From positions 4,278,001-4,342,000 of the forward strand of contig NZ_CP043959.1 of assembly GCF_008632955.1 (NCBI RefSeq): a stretch of DNA of 64,000 nt, given 5' to 3'. Shown here one piece after another: positions 59,894 through 64,000 of this stretch. Position numbers and translations under genes: made by a program. Source of the stretch: Streptomyces tendae. GTDB lineage: Bacteria; Actinomycetota; Actinomycetes; Streptomycetales; Streptomycetaceae. Every line of letters starts with the position of its first letter. Position 1 is the stretch's first letter. A model generated the notes under the pieces. It had not been told where the DNA came from, ran no database searches, and saw only the letters and a list, made by a program, of their open reading frames with translations.

Positions 59894-60834
59894 CGTGCGT
59901 CCCCCTCGGTGGGGCCTTCCTGCACCACGCGGACGATCGTCCTGCCGTGCCTGCCGCGGCCGGGCGCGAACGCCTCGGGAACGTCCTCGAGCGGACGCAC
60001 CTCGCCGACGGCGGGCTTGAGCCGTCCCTCCCGCACCCGCCGCACCAGGTCGGCGAGCCGGGCGCGGTCGGGTTCGACGACGAAGAAGACGGCCCTGCCG
60101 TCCGCGGGCCGCACCGTGGGCGGCGCGGCGATCGTGACGAGGGTGCCCCCGGCGCGCACCAGCGCCGTCGAGCGGTCGAGGACGGTCCCGCCGATGACGT
60201 CGAGCACCAGGTCGACCTCTCCGACCGCCTCCAGCCGCTCCGACTCCAGGTCGAGGAAGACGTGGGCGCCCAGGCCGAGCGCGGTGTGCCGGTCGGCGGC
60301 CCGTCCGGTGGCGATCACCCGCACGCCGGCCTCGCACGCCAGCTGCACCGCGACCGAACCCACGCTTCCGGCGGCGCCGTGGATCACCACCGTCTGTCCG
60401 GCGGTGAGCCGCCCGTGGTCGAACAGGCCCTGCCACGCGGTCAGTCCGGAGATGGGCAGCGCGGCGGCGACGACGTGGTCGACGTCGGCGGGCAGCGGGG
60501 CCAGGTTGCGGGCCTCGACGGCGGTGTACTCGGCCAGGGATCCGTCACGGGCCCAGTCCGCCATGCCGAAGACGTGCTGGCCGACCGTCAGTCCGGTCGT
60601 GCCGTAGCCCAGCTGCTCCACCACCCCCGACAGCTCGTGTCCGGGCACGCTGGGGGTCCGCGCGCGGCCGGCGCGGTCGGCCCAGGTCGACGGCCAGTCG
60701 AGTTCGCCCCGCGTGAAGCCGGCGGCGTGCACCCGTACGACGACGTCGTTCTCGGCGGCGTGCGGATAGGGCAGTTCGGTGAGCGTGAGTCCCTGGACAC
60801 CCGTGTCGGGGTCGTGGACGGTGATGGCGCGCAT
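59890..60834 (-). CDS. Zinc-independent medium-chain (quinone oxidoreductase-like) reductase
   Basis: MDR-superfamily NADP-dependent oxidoreductase of 314 aa. The GroES-like N-domain has VRVHAAGFTRGELDW and GHELSGVVEQLG. The Rossmann domain has VIHGAAGSVGSVAVQLA and an arginine in ATGRAAD consistent with NADPH. The zinc-cluster cysteines are absent, placing it with the QOR/enoyl reductase branch. It would reduce quinones or alpha,beta-unsaturated carbonyls. Start codon at 60834 (ATG); it leads the HD gene in a two-gene coupled unit. Confidence 0.92.
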   Translation of the reverse strand: MRAITVHDPDTGVQGLTLTELPYPHAAENDVVVRVHAAGFTRGELDWPSTWADRAGRARTPSVPGHELSGVVEQLGYGTTGLTVGQHVFGMADWARDGSLAEYTAVEARNLAPLPADVDHVVAAALPISGLTAWQGLFDHGRLTAGQTVVIHGAAGSVGSVAVQLACEAGVRVIATGRAADRHTALGLGAHVFLDLESERLEAVGEVDLVLDVIGGTVLDRSTALVRAGGTLVTIAAPPTVRPADGRAVFFVVEPDRARLADLVRRVREGRLKPAVGEVRPLEDVPEAFAPGRGRHGRTIVRVVQEGPTEGDAR

Positions 60835-61060
60835 GGAAGTCCTCGGAGGTTGCGGGGTGGTCGGGCATCAGCACCATCCCCTCGCGGGTCCGCGAGGCAC
60901 GTGCCGTGCCGTGCTCTCGACCGTATGCACCAGCCGATCCCTCCGTGTGGGCCACTTCGCGGGTGGGGCGTTGCGCCACTTGTCACCGGCCCGGGGGCGT
61001 CCCGGGCCCCGGCCGGACGGCCCAGGGAACACACCGGCTCCCCGGGCAGTTGTCGCGCGT

Positions 61061-61936
61061 ATGACCACGACGACGTCACGGCCCGAAGTGCTGCGCTACA
61101 CCGCCTTCTCCAGCGACCCCGCGGGCGGCAATCCCGCCGGTGTCGTGCTCGACGCCAGTGCCCTGGAGGACCGGGACATGCTGGCCGTCGCGGCCGAACT
61201 CGGCTACTCGGAGTCCGCCTTCCTCACCGTGCCCCCGGAGGGTCTCGGCGGGGAGGCGGGACGGGCGTACACCATCCGCTTCTTCAGCCCCAGGGCCGAG
61301 GTGCCGTTCTGCGGACACGCGACGGTTGCGGCGGCCCTCGCGCTCGCCGAGCGGCTGGGCCCCGGCCCGCTGGTCTTCGCGACACCGGCCGGCACCGTGC
61401 CGGTGGACGTGACGCGGCAGGGCGAGACGCTGCGGGCCACGCTCACGAGCGTCGAACCGCACCTCGAGGACGTCACCGACGCCGATCTGGCGGAGGCGCT
61501 GGCCGCGCTGGACTGGCCCGCCACCGACCTCGACCCGGCGTTCCCGCCCCGCATCGCGTTCGCCGGCGCCCGCCATCTCGTCCTGGCGGCGGCCACCCGC
61601 GCCCGTCTGGCGGACCTGGCCTACGACTTCGAGCGCCTCGAAGCCCTGATGCACCGCCTGGACCTGACCACCGTGCAGCTGGTGTGGCGGGAGTCGCCCG
61701 CCCTGTTCCATGTGCGTGACCCGTTCCCCGTGGGCGGGGTCGTCGAGGATCCGGCCACCGGCGCCGCGGCCGCAGCCTTCGGCGGGTACGCCCGTGAGCT
61801 GGGTCTGGTCCCCGAGGACGCCGTCCTCACGCTGCGCCAGGGAGAGGACCTGGGCCGTCCGGGTGAACTCACGGTGACGCTGTGCGCCGGCGACCCGCGC
61901 GTGCGGGTCAGCGGCACGGGAACTCGCATCGGCTGA
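61061..61936 (+). CDS. PhzF-family isomerase-like protein
   Basis: Diaminopimelate-epimerase-fold protein of 291 aa. The start YTAFSSDPAGGNPAGVVLD, the catalytic Glu in GYSESAFL, FFSPRAEVPFCGHATVAAAL and the late DPATGAAAAAFGGY are the PhzF signature. Known members isomerise DHHA in phenazine synthesis, but most homologues outside phenazine clusters, like this one, have unknown substrates. The ATG at 61061 lacks a good ribosome site, so initiation may be leaderless. No phenazine genes are nearby. Confidence 0.9.
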   Translation: MTTTTSRPEVLRYTAFSSDPAGGNPAGVVLDASALEDRDMLAVAAELGYSESAFLTVPPEGLGGEAGRAYTIRFFSPRAEVPFCGHATVAAALALAERLGPGPLVFATPAGTVPVDVTRQGETLRATLTSVEPHLEDVTDADLAEALAALDWPATDLDPAFPPRIAFAGARHLVLAAATRARLADLAYDFERLEALMHRLDLTTVQLVWRESPALFHVRDPFPVGGVVEDPATGAAAAAFGGYARELGLVPEDAVLTLRQGEDLGRPGELTVTLCAGDPRVRVSGTGTRIG

Positions 61937-62038
61937 CGGCGGGGGGCGGCCGGGGCGCCCGCGCGGAGCCCGCGTGGTGGCGGGGTGACGGACGGGGCGT
62001 GACACTGAGGTGGACTACCCCGAGCGACAGGTGGGGCC

Positions 62039-62572
62039 ATGCCCGCAGCAGCCACGCAGTCCGTCGAAGAGGCGATCGAGGTCGCCGTTCCGGTGCACAC
62101 CGCGTACAACCAGTGGACCCAGTACAAGACCTTCCCCCGCTTCATGCGCTGGGTGAAGGGCGTCGAGCAGCTCCGGCCGAACCTCACCCGGTGGGTGATC
62201 GGCGCCGGCTGGGTGAGCTACGAGTACACGGCCGAGATCGTGGAGCAGCGGCCCGACGAGCTGATCGCGTGGCGGGGGCTCGGCCGCTGGGCCGGACACC
62301 GGGGCGAGGTGGCGTTCCGCTCCGTGGGGACGGAACACACCGAGATCGTCGTGCGCATGGGGTCCCTGCCGCACCCCGCGAAACGGCACCTGCTGCACCG
62401 GATCCCGGTGACGGCGCGCGTGGTGCGGGCCGAGCTGGGCCGCTTCAAGTGGTTCATCGAAGGGCTGGGGCAGGAGAGCGGCGCCTGGCGCGGGGTCATC
62501 CGCAACGGGCAGGTGCAGCCTCTGGAGGCGGAGCCGCCGCGGAGCAGGGTGGCCGGCTGGCCCGTCGGCTGA
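62039..62572 (+). CDS. SRPBCC-family protein (second copy)
   Basis: Cyclase-like START-fold protein of 177 aa. VEEAIEVAVPVHTAYNQWTQ, KTFPRFMRWVKGVEQL and the C-terminal helix RAELGRFKWFIEG parallel the SRPBCC protein at 47478-47951, with which it shares the YxQWTQ and FPRFM motifs. It is more basic and diverged in the middle. The ATG at 62039 has AGGTGGGG upstream. A small ORF and a hemerythrin gene follow on the same strand, repeating the SRPBCC/hemerythrin neighbourhood. Confidence 0.9.
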   Translation: MPAAATQSVEEAIEVAVPVHTAYNQWTQYKTFPRFMRWVKGVEQLRPNLTRWVIGAGWVSYEYTAEIVEQRPDELIAWRGLGRWAGHRGEVAFRSVGTEHTEIVVRMGSLPHPAKRHLLHRIPVTARVVRAELGRFKWFIEGLGQESGAWRGVIRNGQVQPLEAEPPRSRVAGWPVG

Positions 62573-62695
62573 CCACCGCTCGCGGCCCGCCGTCCCGCTG
62601 CGGGGTTCCGGATATCTCGTACAAAGTCTGGGATCGGCCGAGCGGTTCCGCCGGTCCGGGGAACCCGGTGGTCGGAACCGACCCGAGGAGCGACC

Positions 62696-62857
62696 ATGAG
62701 CACCCCTGACGACAAGGATCTGACCCATCCGCTGGAGCAGGTGACCGGCGAGAAGGACGTCACTCCCGAGGAGGAGAGGCGCCAGGACCGGAAGGCGTCC
62801 GGAGGCACCGACGCACCGGACGCCGACGGCTCCGGCGACGACACGTCCGGAGGGTGA
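62696..62857 (+). CDS. Small highly charged hypothetical protein (53 aa)
   Basis: A 53-residue protein, hydrophilic and probably disordered, with MSTPDDKDLTHPLEQVTGEK at the start and a Gly/Asp/Ser tail (TDAPDADGSGDDTSGG). The ATG at 62696 is preceded by GAGGAG at ideal distance. Its stop (62855-62857) lies two bases before the hemerythrin ATG, and the last codons contain that gene's GGAGGG ribosome site, so it is very likely translated and coupled. Function unknown. Confidence 0.75.
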   Translation: MSTPDDKDLTHPLEQVTGEKDVTPEEERRQDRKASGGTDAPDADGSGDDTSGG

Positions 62858-62859
62858 CC

Positions 62860-63555
62860 ATGACCGTGGGCGCCGCCTCGTTCTCCCTCCAGGACGCCGA
62901 CTCGCTCGGCGGTGACGAGAGCATCCTGATGCGTCAACGCCGGGACCACGCACGGCTCGACGCGATGATCAGCCGCTGCCAGTCCGAGGACCTCCCGGCC
63001 GACGAGCTGGACGCGCTCTGGCTCGACATCGTGCAGCTGGTGTTCAGCCACGCCTTCGCCGAGGAGACCGTGCTGTGGCCGCTGCTGCGGCGCGTGGCAC
63101 CGGACGGCGAGGCGCTCACGCGTCAGGTCGAGGAGGAGCACCAGGAGATCAACGAGCTGATCGCACGGATCGAGCGGTCCCCGGACGACCCCCGGCGCGC
63201 GGAGTGGCTCCAGCAGGCGTTCGCCCTCGTCCGGCAGGACATCCGCGACGAGGAGGACGAGCTGCTGCCGCATCTGCGCGTGGCGTTCGACGACCGCAAG
63301 CTGCGACGCATCGGCGCCGCGTGGGAGGCCGTGCGGGCGACCGCCCCGACCCGGCCGCACCCCGGTGTGCCACGGCGCCCGCCCGGGAACGCGCTGCGCG
63401 GTGTGCCGCTCAGCGTCTTCGACCGGCTGCGCGACCTGGCGCCGGGCAGCGGTCCGGCCGCCCGGCGCGCCTCCCTCGTGGCGGCCGGAGCGGTGGCGGC
63501 GGCGGGTGGTGCCGTCGTCCTGGCGGTGCGGTTCGCCCGCCGTACGCGGAGCTGA
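62860..63555 (+). CDS. Hemerythrin-domain protein with C-terminal membrane anchor
   Basis: Protein of 231 aa. The hemerythrin bundle (about 20-150) has LMRQRRDHARLDAMI, VFSHAFAEETVLWPLL, QVEEEHQEINELIARI and DIRDEEDELLPHLR as metal-ligand helices. A Pro/Arg-rich linker (about 165-190) leads to a C-terminal hydrophobic helix (ASLVAAGAVAAAGGAVVLAV) and basic end, so it is probably tail-anchored with the di-iron domain in the cytoplasm. That distinguishes it from the soluble copy at 46902. The ATG at 62860 has GGAGGG upstream; a GTG two codons earlier is possible. Confidence 0.92.
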   Translation: MTVGAASFSLQDADSLGGDESILMRQRRDHARLDAMISRCQSEDLPADELDALWLDIVQLVFSHAFAEETVLWPLLRRVAPDGEALTRQVEEEHQEINELIARIERSPDDPRRAEWLQQAFALVRQDIRDEEDELLPHLRVAFDDRKLRRIGAAWEAVRATAPTRPHPGVPRRPPGNALRGVPLSVFDRLRDLAPGSGPAARRASLVAAGAVAAAGGAVVLAVRFARRTRS

Positions 63556-63564
63556 GCAGACGTC

Positions 63565-63587
63565 GGCGGCGTCCGCCGGGCGCCGCC
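63565..63587. terminator. Putative terminator hairpin
   Basis: GGCGGCG and CGCCGCC pair around a 9-base loop between the convergent hemerythrin gene and the right-edge gene. Short but GC-only stem. Confidence 0.5.
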
Positions 63588-63618
63588 GTTCGTTCTCCGC
63601 TGTTCGTTCTGGCCGGGT

Positions 63619-64000
63619 TCACCCGGGGGGTTCGGCGCCGCGTCCCTCGCGGGAGCCCGCGTAGGCCGCGTCGCGCAGGCGGTTGAGGCGTCCCGCGGGG
63701 TGCAGTCCGGGCAGGCTGTGCGCGTTGGGGTCGTAGGACAGCGTGGTCTCCCCGGGGGCGGCGTACACCGCGTCGAGGATGAGCGAGGCGAACGGCCGCC
63801 AGGGTTCGCCGGGGGCGGCCGCGCACAGGCGGAAGCGGACGGGCCGGCGGGCGAGTTCCCGCCACAGGGTCGGCTGCGGGGTGTGCGGCGGGCCGTGCAC
63901 CGGGAAGGCGGCGAGGACGCGTTCGCATCCTCCGGTCCGGTACGCCAGCAGGGTGGAGTACGCCCCGGTCAGGGCATCGGGCCGGAGCAGCGGCAGATGC
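63619..64000 (-). CDS. Unidentified protein, C-terminal 127 residues (partial)
   Basis: The frame is open from the right edge to TGA at 63621-63619. Readable features: LTGAYSTLLAYRTGGCERV, a PPHTPQPTLWRELARRP segment, FRLCAAAPGEPWRPFASLIL, a YDPNAHSLPGLHP loop and an Arg-rich end. Codon usage is typical. The start lies outside the window; the GTG at 63900 is internal to the frame. I do not recognise the family. Confidence 0.8.
   Translation of the reverse strand, partial: HLPLLRPDALTGAYSTLLAYRTGGCERVLAAFPVHGPPHTPQPTLWRELARRPVRFRLCAAAPGEPWRPFASLILDAVYAAPGETTLSYDPNAHSLPGLHPAGRLNRLRDAAYAGSREGRGAEPPG

Noticed and set aside
61061..61936. Part of a phenazine biosynthetic cluster because of the PhzF protein
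   Set aside because: No other phenazine genes are present, and PhzF homologues are common outside such clusters.
1..64000. CRISPR arrays, tRNA genes, rRNA genes, transposases, integrase or att sites
   Set aside because: No spacer-repeat array, cloverleaf-like sequence, transposase motif or flanking target duplication was seen. The repeats present are short tandem units or coding repeats.

Overview
The window is very GC-rich (roughly 70% or more, with G or C at almost every third codon position). It has densely packed genes, many GTG starts, 1-4 base stop/start overlaps and typical actinomycete families: Tat-type lipoproteins, SpoIIE-type phosphatases with a HATPase, BlaI/M56 pairs, TerD, Spo0M and ECF sigma factors. 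I read it as a Streptomyces chromosome, in a metabolic/stress accessory stretch rather than core housekeeping. I saw no rRNA, tRNA, CRISPR or intact mobile element.

1-7.7 kb: an oligopeptide ABC transporter (substrate-binding protein and two permeases, cut by the window edge) diverges from an IclR regulator that is translationally coupled to a serine hydrolase. A short-chain dehydrogenase then diverges from its TetR regulator, followed by a metallo-beta-lactamase-fold hydrolase. 7.7-14.1 kb: an oxidative/hydrolytic block with an FAD monooxygenase, an unusual alpha/beta-hydrolase/BBE-oxidase fusion and an erythromycin-esterase-family enzyme. A dyad of the form WTAGAT-N10-ATCTAW occurs twice here.

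14.1-28.0 kb is the most coherent system. An operon of about 11 kb on the minus strand encodes a sugar ABC importer, a GH36 alpha-galactosidase, a sugar dehydrogenase, a GntR/FadR regulator, D-galactonate dehydratase, a mutarotase-like protein, a KDPG/KDPGal aldolase, an SMP-30 lactonase and a KDG/KDGal kinase. It diverges from a secreted GH27 alpha-galactosidase across a control region with three AT-rich boxes. Together these encode alpha-galactoside capture and complete oxidative (De Ley-Doudoroff) galactose catabolism.

28-35 kb: a MerR-methyltransferase fusion with its own MerR-type promoter, a two-component system with DedA and HAD-like neighbours, a frameshifted DUF2199 gene, an ECF sigma factor and a TatA-like protein. 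35-39 kb: TerD, BlaI, M56 peptidase, TerB-like and Spo0M genes, three of which carry the same TTCTACA-N4-TGTAGAA-type operator. This suggests one BlaI-controlled stress regulon. 39-47 kb: a MOSC/ferredoxin-reductase fusion, an SDR, a DinB protein, then an amino-acid permease and a SpoIIE/HATPase phosphatase that are both broken by single-base losses in G/C runs.

47-64 kb: hemerythrin and SRPBCC genes (the pair recurs at 62-63.5 kb), a nucleotidyltransferase, a secreted serine hydrolase, two SDR/regulator pairs (one with two strong palindromes), a histidine phosphatase, an 11-residue-repeat protein followed by a coding segment without a start codon, a YdeP-type molybdopterin oxidoreductase, an HD protein, a medium-chain reductase, a PhzF protein and an unidentified partial gene at the right edge.
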